A DNA stretch of 64,000 nt, from positions 62,001 to 126,000 of the forward strand of contig NZ_JAHKPY010000001.1 of NCBI RefSeq assembly GCF_018860745.1. Direction: 5' to 3'. The position numbers were made by a program, and so were the translations under genes. A model generated the notes under the pieces. That model saw nothing but the letters and a program-made list of their open reading frames with translations. It searched no databases and was not told the DNA's origin. The DNA comes from Zobellia uliginosa (GTDB lineage: Bacteria; Bacteroidota; Bacteroidia; Flavobacteriales; Flavobacteriaceae). Below are positions 38,101 to 46,705 of the stretch, piece after piece (position 1 is the stretch's first letter; every line of letters starts with the position of its first letter).

Positions 38101-38543
38101 TGAAACAATCTGTTCAGTTGGCCGTTCATGAGCAAAAAGATCCACTACTGATTTATAAGTTCGAAGCTTTTGAACTTTTTAAGGAAATGATAGATAAGGT
38201 AAACAAAGAAGTTGTATCCTTTTTGTTTAAAGGAGAATTACCTAGTGAGAACCCAAACCAGATTCAGGAAGCTAGAAACGTAAGCAGACCTAAGGAGAAT
38301 CTTAAAACAAGTAAAGAAGAAATACCTAATAGTGATGAGCTGGCCGCCCAAAACAGGGCTGCAGGGCAAACGCAGGGTCAACGCCCACAGGTTACAGAAA
38401 CTATAGTCCGCGAAAGACCTAAAATAGGCCGTAACGATAGGGTTACCATTAAAAATGTAATGTCGGGCGAAAGCAAAACAGTCAAATACAAACAGGCTGA
38501 ACCGTTAATAGAAAATGGAGAATGGGTACTGACCCAAGACTAA
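35181..38543 (+). CDS. secA: Preprotein translocase ATPase SecA
   Basis: This 1120-residue motor drives proteins through SecYEG. Walker A is QTGEGKTLVA (about residues 193-200), the DEAD-like box is DEVDSVLVDDARTP (about 298), and motif VI is QLRGRSGRQGDPG. It is longer than E. coli SecA (901) because of an insertion of about 150 residues following the first nucleotide-binding motif set (about residues 340-480), as in other Bacteroidota. The C-terminus lacks the Cys-rich zinc/SecB-binding tail and ends in a linker of Gln/Pro/Lys residues. It has its own terminator. Two ATGTACAT palindromes lie upstream. Confidence 0.96.
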   Translation: MSFLNSILKVFVGDKSEKDVKELQPLVEQVRSFEKQLEGLSHDELRDKTKTFKLKIAEDISEFTKKISELEEEVKTSTDIDKNEDIYAEIDKLKEESYKVSEKTLSEILPVAFAVVKETAKRFAQNPTLQVTASEYDRELSGSKDYVNLDGDYAIWKNSWNAAGKEVTWDMIHYDVQLIGGIALHQGKIAEMQTGEGKTLVATLPLYLNALAGHGAHLVTVNDYLAKRDSAWMAPIFEFHGLSVDCIDHHRPNSEGRRAAYNADITYGTNNEFGFDYLRDNMAHTPKDLVQRPHHYAIVDEVDSVLVDDARTPLIISGPVPEGDRHEFNELKPKVADIVTQQRHHLTGVLAEAKKLIQEGNSKDGGFLLLRVHRGLPKNKALIKFLSEEGVKQLLQKTENYYMQDNNREMPVVDEDLLFVIDEKNNQIELTEKGVNYISGEQNRDFFVMPDIGGEIAKIENQNLDIEKEAELKEELFKEFGVKSERIHTMSQLLKAYTLFEKDVEYVVMDNKVMIVDEQTGRIMDGRRYSDGLHQAIEAKENVKIEALTQTFATVTLQNYFRMYNKLSGMTGTAVTEAGEFWEIYELDVMEIPTNRPIARDDRHDLIYKTKREKYNAIIDEVTKLSQAGRPVLIGTTSVEISELLSRMLAIRKVNHNVLNAKLHKKEADVVAEAGNPGVVTIATNMAGRGTDIKLSNEVKKSGGLAIIGTERHDSRRVDRQLRGRSGRQGDPGSSQFYVSLEDNLMRLFGSDRVAKMMDKMGLEDGEVIQHSMMTKSIERAQKKVEENNFGVRKRLLEYDDVMNAQREVVYKRRRHAIQGERLKVDIANMVYDTCEVISDTNKAASDFKNFEFELIKYFSITSPISEGDFGKMSVQEIANKVYTTAYKHYQEKMERNAATAFPVIKKVYEDSANKFERIVVPFTDGIKTLNVVTNLESAYESNGKELVTDFEKNITLAIIDDSWKTHLRKMDELKQSVQLAVHEQKDPLLIYKFEAFELFKEMIDKVNKEVVSFLFKGELPSENPNQIQEARNVSRPKENLKTSKEEIPNSDELAAQNRAAGQTQGQRPQVTETIVRERPKIGRNDRVTIKNVMSGESKTVKYKQAEPLIENGEWVLTQD

Positions 38544-38564
38544 AAAATTAGTATTTTATAAAGT

Positions 38565-38602
38565 AAAAAACGGCAACTTAGAGATAAGTTGCCGTTTTTT
38601 TT
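38565..38602 (+). terminator. Intrinsic terminator of secA
   Basis: A 16-bp perfect stem (AAAAAACGGCAACTTA with its complement, 38565-38580 and 38585-38600), loop GAGA, ending in eight T. Confidence 0.94.
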
Positions 38603-38827
38603 GTCCGATTGACGAGTAAAACGCTACTTAAAAACAATTGTATCTACTATTGTAGGGCTATGAATAAATTTCCCCAATGGTTAAGTTACAGTAAACTAAG
38701 TAACTACAATCATAATTTGTTCAGAATTTAACTTCCTGAAACACTATCGCCCTGAAAATAAAAAGTGCAAAGTGTTTCTGCTGAAGTGTCGCATATTACA
38801 AGCGGGTTCATCACTTCTTTTTTTTAA

Positions 38828-40057
38828 ATGAATACCCAAAAAGTATACATGCGAAAGCCAAAGATACGCCTGAACAGGATTAAAGATAAGACCAAATTAC
38901 TACTAAAGTTCAACTACATATCAGCTGTTCTTAGTCTAATTATAGGTCTAATATGTTCGTTTGCATTACAAATGCACGGCACTATACCATATGTTTTCTA
39001 TTTTTATTTTGTTCTAAACGTTTTGAATATAGCCGCCTTTAGTAGGCATTACAACCTTACTACTATGGCAATTGGCACATCTGTACTTTCTTTCTTAAGT
39101 ACAATTGTAATTACTCTTTTTAGTGGAGGTATCAATAGCCCTTTTATCTTTATCCTTGGTCTCATTGTACTAGCTGGTTATATCTCTACCAAAGTTTTTG
39201 GCAGGGTTTATTTGTATCTTATCATTATCACTATAGTCTTAATATATTTAATTGACTATGCTAATTTTGATTTTATTATAAACGAAGTTCCTGAAAACTC
39301 TAGAGATGTATTCAGCTTGATAAGCATTTTGTTCTCAGTTTATCTATTAGGTGGTGTTTTGGGAAAAAACCTATTGAGAACCCACCATAACCTATACAAA
39401 TCAAAAGCTCGGATTGAAAAAAGTGTAGATGAAAAAGAAAACCTTTTAAGAGAAGTACATCACAGAGTTAAAAACAATCTACAAACGGTCTCTAGCCTTC
39501 TTAATTTACAGGTTAGAAATACACCCAACCAACAAATTAAAGAATTGGTGAAAAGTAGTCAAAATAGGGTAACCGCTATGGCTATGATTCATGAAATGCT
39601 ATATGTTCGTGACAATCTCTCTAAAATTGAATTTGCATCTTACGTAAAGGAATTAACACAATATCTTTTAAGAACGGTTGAACGTAAGGATAGAAAAATT
39701 AATGTTGAAATAAACGTTCCCGATACTTTATTGAGTATTGATACGGCCATTCCACTAGGTTTATTGATTAACGAAACCGTTACCAACTCTATTAAATATG
39801 GATTTAGAGATGCTGAAGTGGGCAAAATAACGATTGAGTTAGAAAAAAGGTATCAAAATAAATATATTCTAAAAATCAGCGATGATGGAGCCGGTTTTCC
39901 ATTAGACTACGATTTTAAGAACTCTAACACCCTGGGATTAAGACTTATTCATAATCTTGCCAGACAATTACAAGGTACTATAGAACGTCTTCCTTCTTCT
40001 GCCGGCACTACCTATAAACTAGTATTTAAAGATATTACAAGTCAGTTTAAGGGGTAA
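38828..40057 (+). CDS. Membrane histidine kinase, HisKA_2 type (paralogue 1)
   Basis: This 409-residue protein has about six transmembrane segments (residues 25-180), a short coiled coil and a HisKA_2 kinase domain (EVHHRVKNNLQTVSSLLNLQ; probable phospho-His212) followed by HATPase_c (NETVTNSIKYGF; DDGAGFPLDY; LGLRLIHNLARQL). There is no PAS or periplasmic sensor. Residues 100-106 read GGINSPF, between the third and fourth helices, resembling the GGxxNPF quinone-binding heptapeptide of RegB/PrrB. The gene stands alone after secA's terminator. No response regulator is adjacent. Confidence 0.9.
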   Translation: MNTQKVYMRKPKIRLNRIKDKTKLLLKFNYISAVLSLIIGLICSFALQMHGTIPYVFYFYFVLNVLNIAAFSRHYNLTTMAIGTSVLSFLSTIVITLFSGGINSPFIFILGLIVLAGYISTKVFGRVYLYLIIITIVLIYLIDYANFDFIINEVPENSRDVFSLISILFSVYLLGGVLGKNLLRTHHNLYKSKARIEKSVDEKENLLREVHHRVKNNLQTVSSLLNLQVRNTPNQQIKELVKSSQNRVTAMAMIHEMLYVRDNLSKIEFASYVKELTQYLLRTVERKDRKINVEINVPDTLLSIDTAIPLGLLINETVTNSIKYGFRDAEVGKITIELEKRYQNKYILKISDDGAGFPLDYDFKNSNTLGLRLIHNLARQLQGTIERLPSSAGTTYKLVFKDITSQFKG

Positions 40058-40305
40058 GTATTATATTAGCGAACGCTATTTTTATCTGCAATAATTTTTT
40101 CTCAACTTAATTTATTTTTTTCTGTCATAAAATGACAGAAAATTCGGAATAAAATTGTAGTTTTCTAGCAGAAGCCCCAGCTTTACCAATTTAAAGAGTA
40201 TTCTATTATTAGAATAAAGCCATGCCAATAAAGGCCTGATTTGTCTATTCTAATAGTGGTTTGTTGCTTTCTACTATAGCTTCAATATATTTAGTAATGC
40301 CTTAT

Positions 40306-41514
40306 ATGAATATAATTCAAAGTAGATTGGACAACCAAAGTAGGTTGCTGATCAACTTTGCCTACTCTTCATCTGCTCTTGCGTTTTTAATAGGTTTACT
40401 ATTAATTTATGTATTGGGCGTTGTAGGTTATATTCCCGCAACGTTCCTTCTATACGCCATTTTGAACCTTGCCAATACATTTTTATATAAAAAATATAAC
40501 AAACTACTCATCACCTCTCTTATTAGTTCTGCGCTATCTCTAATTGGTGTGGTTGTAGTAACCATCTTCAGTGGTGGCATTAATAGTCCGTTTATATTTG
40601 TTTTTAGTATCATAGTTTTAGGTGGCTATATGACAGCCCATATTTTTGGAAAAATATACTTAACAGTTGTATTGCTCTCTATTCTTGGAATCTATGCTTT
40701 AAGTGAATTCGCATCCATCACAAATGAAATACCTGAAAGTTCAAGAGATCTTTACGCATTAATATGCATCGTTTTTTGCTCCTATTTATTGCTTGGGGTT
40801 TTTGGAAAACACCTCTTGAGAACTCATGAAAGACTGCAGGATTCAAAATCAGAAATAGAAGCGGGAATAGCCGAAAAAGAAGTCCTTCTTAGGACAGTTC
40901 ATCATAGGGTAAAAAATAATTTACAAACCGTATCAAGTCTTCTTAGCTTACAGTCAAAAAACACCGATAATAATAAAATTAAAGAGCTCGCCATAAGCAG
41001 TCAACTTAGAATCAACTCTATGGCAATGATACATGAAATGCTCTACATGCAGAATAACATATCTAAAATCGCCTTTAAGCCTTATTTACAAGAGCTTACC
41101 GATTTTTTAATTAAATCTGCAAACAGTAAAAATCTTGATATAACGGTTCATATAGATATGCCAGAGGTTAATCTTGGCTTAGACACGACAATTCCTTTGG
41201 GCCTGCTTATTAATGAGGCTGTTACAAATTCGTTAAAATATGGATTTCCCGAAAATACGCAAGGTAGAATAGATATTGTTCTAAAAGAGGATATTAAGGA
41301 TTCTCACACCTATTTTCTAGACATAACTGATAATGGAATTGGTTTTCCTAACGAAATAAACCATAAAACCACTAAATCATTAGGCCTTAAACTCATGCAC
41401 AATTTAGGCCGTCAACTAAGAGGTTCTGTTACCCGGATCAAGTCGGATATTGGAACCGGATATCACATTATTTTTAAAGATAAGGACCGACATTTACCCG
41501 GTATCAATGGGTAA
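40306..41514 (+). CDS. Membrane histidine kinase, HisKA_2 type (paralogue 2)
   Basis: This 402-residue kinase matches paralogue 1 in order: six hydrophobic segments, GGINSPF at residues 90-96, coiled coil, HHRVKNNLQTVSSLLSLQ and HATPase_c (NEAVTNSLKYGF; DNGIGFPNE; LGLKLMHNLGRQL). The frame stays open back to 40261 (TTG), but ATG 40306 (MNIIQSRLDNQ) aligns with the short basic N-termini of the other two; ATG 40297 is also possible. A 203-bp gap separates it from paralogue 1. Signal and partner are unknown. Confidence 0.88.
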   Translation: MNIIQSRLDNQSRLLINFAYSSSALAFLIGLLLIYVLGVVGYIPATFLLYAILNLANTFLYKKYNKLLITSLISSALSLIGVVVVTIFSGGINSPFIFVFSIIVLGGYMTAHIFGKIYLTVVLLSILGIYALSEFASITNEIPESSRDLYALICIVFCSYLLLGVFGKHLLRTHERLQDSKSEIEAGIAEKEVLLRTVHHRVKNNLQTVSSLLSLQSKNTDNNKIKELAISSQLRINSMAMIHEMLYMQNNISKIAFKPYLQELTDFLIKSANSKNLDITVHIDMPEVNLGLDTTIPLGLLINEAVTNSLKYGFPENTQGRIDIVLKEDIKDSHTYFLDITDNGIGFPNEINHKTTKSLGLKLMHNLGRQLRGSVTRIKSDIGTGYHIIFKDKDRHLPGING

Positions 41515-41587
41515 ATTTCAAGAAGATCAACGTTCCTATTCGTTACGTAAAAATCAATATCTTTAAAGAAACCTAGATTTTCAAAAA

Positions 41588-42979
41588 ATGAAAAATTCTC
41601 GTCGAAAGTTTCTCTCATCTATTAGTATGTTAGCTGCCAGTTCAGCCATTCCCCTTCATGCTTTTGATTTTGGTTCATCAAAAAAATTGAAAATAGCCCT
41701 TGTTGGAACGGGAATAAGAGGTATTACTTTTTGGGGTAAAAGGTTAATTACGGAATATTCCAATATCATAGAATTTGTTGGGCTTTCCGATATAAACTCT
41801 AGTAGACTGGCATACGCCAAAAAGTATATTGGTGTTGAATGTCCTGTTTTTATCGACTTTAAAAAAATGGTGACAGATGTTCAGCCGGACCTTATAATTG
41901 TTACTACAAAGGATTCTACCCATCATAAATTTATAATACAAGGTTTAAATATGGGGTGCGATGTGTTGACCGAAAAACCCCTTACGGTAGACGAAACAAA
42001 ATGCCAGGCTATTTTAGATGCCGAGAAAAAATCGGATAAAAGCTTAATAGTAGGTTTCAATTACAGATGGAGCCCATACGCCACAAAAGTGAAAGAGCTT
42101 TTAATGGAAAAAACTATTGGAGATTTAGTTTCGGTAGACTTTAGCTGGTATCTCAATACCTATCATGGCGCTTCATATTTTAGAAGATGGCATGGTGAAA
42201 TGAAAAGCAGTGGCTCACTTTGGGTGCACAAATCCACACATCATTTTGATCTATTGAACTGGTGGATAGACTCTGAACCAAGTGAAGTATTTGCCTACGG
42301 CGATTTAGAATTCTATGGAAAAAACGGTCCGTTTAGAGGGGACAACTGCCGCACATGTAAACATAGTGATAGTTGCGATTTTTATTGGGATATTACCAAG
42401 GATGAATTTATGAAAGAACTTTATGTAAATCATGAACATGAAGATGGTTATATTCGCGATAACTGTCTATTTAGAAAAGATATAGATATATATGATAAAA
42501 TGTCTGCTCAAGTAAAATATGCGAACAATACTACCCTAAATTACTCCCTTACCACCTACTCTCCTTTTGAAGGTTGGCGTGTAGCTTTTAACGGAACCAA
42601 AGGACGTATTGAAGCCTCACAGGATATTCCGTATAACATGAGTAAAACTATATCAGAAGCTGAAAAGCATTCCAATGAAATGGATCAGACCAGTAAAAAT
42701 GAATTATCTTCTGAGTCCATAATAGTTCACAAACTATGGAAAGAGTATGAAACTATTGAAGTTCCTATGGAAAAAAAAGGTCATGGAGGCGGTGACAAAC
42801 GCTTACAGGATAAAATTTTTAAAACTTCGGACATGGAAGATCCTTTTGGCAGAACGGCAGGTATAAGAGATGGGGCCATGTCAATCCTCATTGGTATTGG
42901 GGCAAGACGCAGTATTGAACAGAAAAAATTAATCAAAATTTCAGAGCTTACAAATTTACAACCACAAGTAAAACGATAG
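41588..42979 (+). CDS. Gfo/Idh/MocA oxidoreductase with Tat-like signal
   Basis: This 463-residue protein begins MKNSRRKFLSSISMLAASSA, a twin-arginine-like signal, then the NAD(P)-binding Rossmann motif LVGTGIRGI, the EKPLTVDE motif of the family, and the C-terminal substrate domain. A Cys cluster C-x2-C-x5-C (CRTCKHSDSC, about residues 257-266) followed by a later NC may bind metal. Members oxidise or hydrolyse sugars and glycosides, some as periplasmic enzymes. It interrupts a run of kinase paralogues and has no sugar operon next to it. Confidence 0.87.
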   Translation: MKNSRRKFLSSISMLAASSAIPLHAFDFGSSKKLKIALVGTGIRGITFWGKRLITEYSNIIEFVGLSDINSSRLAYAKKYIGVECPVFIDFKKMVTDVQPDLIIVTTKDSTHHKFIIQGLNMGCDVLTEKPLTVDETKCQAILDAEKKSDKSLIVGFNYRWSPYATKVKELLMEKTIGDLVSVDFSWYLNTYHGASYFRRWHGEMKSSGSLWVHKSTHHFDLLNWWIDSEPSEVFAYGDLEFYGKNGPFRGDNCRTCKHSDSCDFYWDITKDEFMKELYVNHEHEDGYIRDNCLFRKDIDIYDKMSAQVKYANNTTLNYSLTTYSPFEGWRVAFNGTKGRIEASQDIPYNMSKTISEAEKHSNEMDQTSKNELSSESIIVHKLWKEYETIEVPMEKKGHGGGDKRLQDKIFKTSDMEDPFGRTAGIRDGAMSILIGIGARRSIEQKKLIKISELTNLQPQVKR

Positions 42980-43103
42980 GTAATGTTAAATACATTGATT
43001 TAGCAATAGTATTTGCCCTACTTATTTGATTGTGCCATAAAACATATTAGATTTACTTAATTACGCAGGTCATTCCGTAAAGAGAAAAACAAATTACCTT
43101 TTC

Positions 43104-44318
43104 ATGCAGCAGAGTACCCCATTAGAAAAAAAACTTAAAAGCAAGGTTAGGCTGGTTTTAAAAGTCAATTACTATTCTTCTCTCCTTTCTTTAGTTTTTG
43201 GTGGTATTTGCTTTTTTCTACTTGACATTAAAGAGGTTATCCCTTATGCCTTTCTTGCTTTTGGCATCTTGAATTTGATTAACATTCTTTTGTTCAAATA
43301 CCACAACAACCTTACACTTACCTATAATATTGTTTCTATGATGACCTTGGCCGGTGCCAGTCTCGTTACTCTCTACAGTGGAGGAATCAATAGTCCGTTC
43401 ATTTTTGTTCTGGCCCTCATTGTTGTTGCGGGATATGTTACCACAAAGGCCTATGGTTCTATTTATCTTAACTTGAACATATTAATAATTGTACTTATTT
43501 ATTCTCAGAGCGTTGCTGATTTTAATTTTGTGGAAAATGTTGTCCCAGAGACTTCGCAAAATTTATTCGCCCTCCTCAGTGTCTTATTCTCTGTTTACCT
43601 TTTAGGTGGTGTTTTTGGAAAAAACTTGCTTCATGCACATCATAATCTCTATAAAACCAAGAACGAACTTGAAGAGAAAATACGCGAAAAGGAAACTTTA
43701 ATAAAAGAAGTTCACCACAGGGTTAAAAATAACTTGCAAACCGTATCTAGCCTTTTGAGCTTACAATCTAGAAGTATTGAGGACAAAGATGTAAAAAGCC
43801 TTTTGAAAAGTAGTCAAAACCGGGTTATTACTATGGCTATCGTTCATGAAATGCTTTATATGCGCGAAGACCTCTCTAAAATCGAATATAGATCTTACGT
43901 ACAAGAACTTGCGGAATATTTAGTACGCTCTATAAAAGGTACTAGCAGTAATATTACTTTGAATATAGACATTCCAAATGTAAAATTGAATATAGATACC
44001 GCTATACCACTGGGCCTTTTAATAAATGAAACGGTAACCAACTCCCTAAAATATGGTATAGTAAATGAAAATAAGGGAGAAATACGTATCAAACTCCGAA
44101 AGACCGATGATGATGAGTTTGTTCTTAGCGTAGGAGATGATGGCAAAGGTTTTCCCGAAGAGGTAACGCATAAAAACTCAAAATCTCTTGGTCTAAAGTT
44201 AATACATAACCTATCCAGACAATTGCACGGCTCTATAATGAGAGATTTCAGCGAGGAAGGTACACACTACATCATTAGATTTAAAGAAATAAGAGATCAA
44301 ATTACTAGTGTAGCTTAG
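43104..44318 (+). CDS. Membrane histidine kinase, HisKA_2 type (paralogue 3)
   Basis: This 404-residue protein has the same layout as the other two kinases: hydrophobic segments to about residue 175, GGINSPF at 93-99, HHRVKNNLQTVSSLLSLQ, and HATPase_c with NETVTNSLKYGI and DDGKGFPEE. It is visibly closer to paralogue 1 than to 2 in the kinase domain (for example KSSQNRVITMAIVHEMLYMREDLSKIEY). Its presence after an unrelated oxidoreductase suggests local duplication followed by insertion of that gene. Its output partner is unknown. Confidence 0.9.
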   Translation: MQQSTPLEKKLKSKVRLVLKVNYYSSLLSLVFGGICFFLLDIKEVIPYAFLAFGILNLINILLFKYHNNLTLTYNIVSMMTLAGASLVTLYSGGINSPFIFVLALIVVAGYVTTKAYGSIYLNLNILIIVLIYSQSVADFNFVENVVPETSQNLFALLSVLFSVYLLGGVFGKNLLHAHHNLYKTKNELEEKIREKETLIKEVHHRVKNNLQTVSSLLSLQSRSIEDKDVKSLLKSSQNRVITMAIVHEMLYMREDLSKIEYRSYVQELAEYLVRSIKGTSSNITLNIDIPNVKLNIDTAIPLGLLINETVTNSLKYGIVNENKGEIRIKLRKTDDDEFVLSVGDDGKGFPEEVTHKNSKSLGLKLIHNLSRQLHGSIMRDFSEEGTHYIIRFKEIRDQITSVA

Positions 44319-44340
44319 TACATTTATCTCAGTTAGACAA

Positions 44341-44451
44341 TTACTTTTTAACATGAGACTTTAGGGAGCGTAAAACTCCTTTCGTCTTTGGAAACAATAC
44401 CATATGGCTTACAACCAAAGCCAGAGCGGTTAAAAAAACAAATAACATCAT
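44341..44451 (-). CDS. Possible 36-aa single-span membrane peptide
   Basis: The reverse frame from ATG 44451 reads a hydrophobic N-terminus (MMLFVFLTALALVVSHMVLF) and a short basic tail. It lies just downstream of the small exported-protein gene on the same strand (17 bp after its stop), so it could be cotranscribed. It may also be chance. Confidence 0.35.
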   Translation of the reverse strand: MMLFVFLTALALVVSHMVLFPKTKGVLRSLKSHVKK

Positions 44452-44468
44452 AGTAATTATTTTCAAGG

Positions 44469-44723
44469 TTATACTAAACGGGGCTTATCTAATTGAGTAA
44501 CAAAATTTAGAGCTTTCTTCACTCTATATTCTTTTAAATTATACAATCGCACTAAGCTGTTGCTGGAACTAATTTCATCTTTCTGAGCAATCTCAACATT
44601 ACTAAAGCTAAAAGCCAGAACAGAATCCATTTTAAAATGGTGATTTTTAACATTGACTATTGTGTTGGATGGAACAATTGTTCCGAAGTTTAGAACAAAT
44701 AGCAAAATCAAAATAGGTTTCAT
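44469..44723 (-). CDS. Small exported protein, diverged paralogue of the tandem 79-aa family
   Basis: ATG 44723 starts MKPILILLFVLNFGTIV, a signal peptide; an upstream in-frame ATG (44762) would put it behind a 13-residue extension. The 84-residue product ends with RLYNLKEYRVKKALNFVTQL, matching RLYKRDNARVTKALSFTTKR of the three tandem genes at 45132-47034. The middle has diverged. It has no known domain and is likely periplasmic or secreted. Confidence 0.65.
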   Translation of the reverse strand: MKPILILLFVLNFGTIVPSNTIVNVKNHHFKMDSVLAFSFSNVEIAQKDEISSSNSLVRLYNLKEYRVKKALNFVTQLDKPRLV

Positions 44724-44762
44724 AATTATAATTTGGGCATTATAAAGATAAACATAAAACAT

Positions 44763-45129
44763 AAAAACCTTAACATAAATCGCTGATATGCAGCAATTTT
44801 AGACGTCTAAATCTTATTACGATAAAAGTTGAATTATTATCGACAAGTGAAATTTTTTAAAAAAATAGTATATAGTAGATACCAATAGGTAACCGATAAA
44901 TGGTATAAAACCATATGAGATAGTGTAAGCTGTTAGTATGGCCTATAAATTAGAGTGGATGGCTTTAATGTAGATTTTTATCACCTAGAGTATTATAAAA
45001 ACCATTTCATTATGAAATACGCCGTCTTCGTAAAAATAGTATTAGCGGTATAAAGGATGTATTAGAATAAATTTTACAAATAGAAAATTAACTTGGTAGT
45101 CGAAAAAGAAGAATAGAACAGGAAGTAAA
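44763..45129. other. AT-rich spacer before the tandem repeats
   Basis: No coding frame is supported in this 367-bp stretch. It lacks the 3' flank that follows tandem copies 2 and 3, so the repeat boundary lies at about 45130. Confidence 0.55.
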
Positions 45130-45131
45130 GA

Positions 45132-45371
45132 TTAAGCCATTTTAGCCTTGTTTCTTTTTGTAGTAAAAGAAAGCGCCTTAGTTACTCTAGCATTATCTCT
45201 CTTATATAAACGAGCAACCTCTACTGTGTTTTCAAAGCTAACTTCCTCAGTTGAAGTTTCGGTAACGATAGTCATTTCAATAGTATCGACTTTTACCGTT
45301 TCAGTAGCAGTTTGAGCTTGAGCAGTTACTCCGATAAAAAGAACAAATATTAAAGTTGCGATAGTTTTCAT
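45132..45371 (-). CDS. Small exported protein, tandem copy 1 (79 aa)
   Basis: The product has a signal peptide (MKTIATLIFVLFIGVTAQAQ) and a mature part of about 59 residues, acidic and Thr/Val/Glu-rich in the first half and basic at the end (RLYKRDNARVTKALSFTTKR). No known domain is recognised. It is identical in protein sequence to copy 2 and differs by one residue from copy 3. The DNA differs from copies 2 and 3 by a silent change in an Ile codon of the signal peptide. The ATG is 7 bases after a 7-bp hairpin (45379-45398), as in each copy. Confidence 0.85.
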   Translation of the reverse strand: MKTIATLIFVLFIGVTAQAQTATETVKVDTIEMTIVTETSTEEVSFENTVEVARLYKRDNARVTKALSFTTKRNKAKMA

Positions 45372-45378
45372 GACTTGA

Positions 45379-45398
45379 CGTTTTATATAATTAAAACG
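45379..45398 (-). promoter_or_regulatory. Hairpin next to the start codon, present in all three tandem copies
   Basis: CGTTTTA/TAAAACG (7 bp) with loop TATAAT ends 7 bases before the ATG, exactly where a ribosome binds. Identical hairpins precede the other two starts (46211-46230 and 47042-47061). It may control translation or be part of a palindromic operator. Confidence 0.5.
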
Positions 45399-45874
45399 CC
45401 GCAGACCCCATTCTACCGAGGTTCCATTCGCTGAAAAACCCCTTATTTTCGGTTATCCGCACAACTTCGGTTCAACTGTAAAAAACCATCGGTGAACGTA
45501 AATAACCCAAAAAACACTTTACCGAACCATTATGCTTTTTATCCGGAAAAAGTGATTTTAATTTCATAGAAATAAAAAGAAAACCCTTAGAGCAATATTA
45601 ATGTTATTTTGATTTTTTTCAATTTTATTAGATTTTAATCCCTCAATAAATATTGAACTTTTGAAAATTAATAAGTGAAGCAAAATGAATTAAGCCGTAT
45701 ATCTATTCTACACATTACAAGAACCTATTACCCTTTTTTAATAACCACAGTAATTTAGATGACCTCTTTATAAAGTCTAAGCATAGAAATCATAGGCTTG
45801 CATAAAACAATTTGTTCTCCAACTAAATGAACTATGTGCACCGAAGTTGCACAACAAATAGTTTGTTTATGACG

Positions 45875-46457
45875 TAGAAAGATGTAAAGTGATATATAAA
45901 TTACTATATATACTAAATAAGTGTATAGATATATGTGACGCTCGGATAGTTTATAAAAATTGATTAAGCCATTTTAGCCTTGTTTCTTTTTGTAGTAAAA
46001 GAAAGCGCCTTAGTTACTCTAGCATTATCTCTCTTATATAAACGAGCAACCTCTACTGTGTTTTCAAAGCTAACTTCCTCAGTTGAAGTTTCGGTAACGA
46101 TAGTCATTTCAATAGTATCGACTTTTACCGTTTCAGTAGCAGTTTGAGCTTGAGCAGTTACTCCGATAAAAAGAACAAAAATTAAAGTTGCGATAGTTTT
46201 CATGACTTGACGTTTTATATAATTAAAACGCCGCAGACCCCATTCTACCGAGGTTCCATTCGCTGAAAAACCCCTTATTTTCGGTTATCCGCACAACTTC
46301 GGTTCAACTGTAAAAAACCATCGGTGAACGTAAATAACCCAAAAAACACTTTACCGAACCATTGTGCTTTTTATCCGGAAAAAGTGATTTTAAATTCATG
46401 GAAACAGAAAGAAAACCCTTAGAGCAATATTAATGTTATTTTGATTTTTTTCAATTT
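45875..46457 (-). repeat. Tandem repeat copy 2 (3' flank, gene and 5' leader)
   Basis: Near-identity to copy 3 runs from 45875 through the gene to beyond the leader; near-identity to copy 1 runs from 45962 to about 46457. The 3' flank contains a small AT-rich stem (45907-45914 with 45920-45927). Confidence 0.9.
45964..46203 (-). CDS. Small exported protein, tandem copy 2 (79 aa)
   Basis: The protein is identical to copy 1, with the same signal peptide and basic C-terminal RLY...KAL...TKR segment. The gene lies 832 bp from copy 1. The leader is identical to copy 1 except one base. Coding and flanking DNA are more alike than the spacer between the copies, pointing to gene conversion or recent exchange. 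Confidence 0.85.
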   Translation of the reverse strand: MKTIATLIFVLFIGVTAQAQTATETVKVDTIEMTIVTETSTEEVSFENTVEVARLYKRDNARVTKALSFTTKRNKAKMA

Positions 46458-46705
46458 CATAAGGTTTTGACCCCTTTTAAGTATTAAACTGTTGAAAAAT
46501 TTACAAGTGAAGAAAAATAAATCAATACGTCAATCTATGCAAAGCATTACCAGAAACTATTATTTATATCATAACCGTCGTAATACATATAATCTCTTAA
46601 CAGAGTCTAAGTATAGAAGTCATAAGCTTTCATAATGCAATAGATTCTTTACTTAAATGAACTATGTTCTCTGTGGTCTTACCTGGAACAGTTTTAATTA
46701 TGAAA

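Larger units (their letters stand above)
45130..45625 (-). repeat. Tandem repeat copy 1 (gene plus 5' leader)
   Basis: From 45130 to about 45625 this block is nearly identical to copies 2 and 3: 240 bp of coding sequence and about 190 bp of leader with one base difference in 5'-most leader compared with copy 2. Beyond about 45565 copies 1 and 2 begin to differ, and after 45625 they diverge strongly. Copy 1 lacks the 3' flank of the others. Confidence 0.9.

Noticed and set aside
45472-45567. A 31-aa leader reading frame in the 5' region of tandem copies 1 and 2 (second at 46304-46399)
   Set aside because: It has only a silent C/T change inside the core but copy 3 has lost its start codon and has an in-frame stop, so it is probably chance within a conserved leader.
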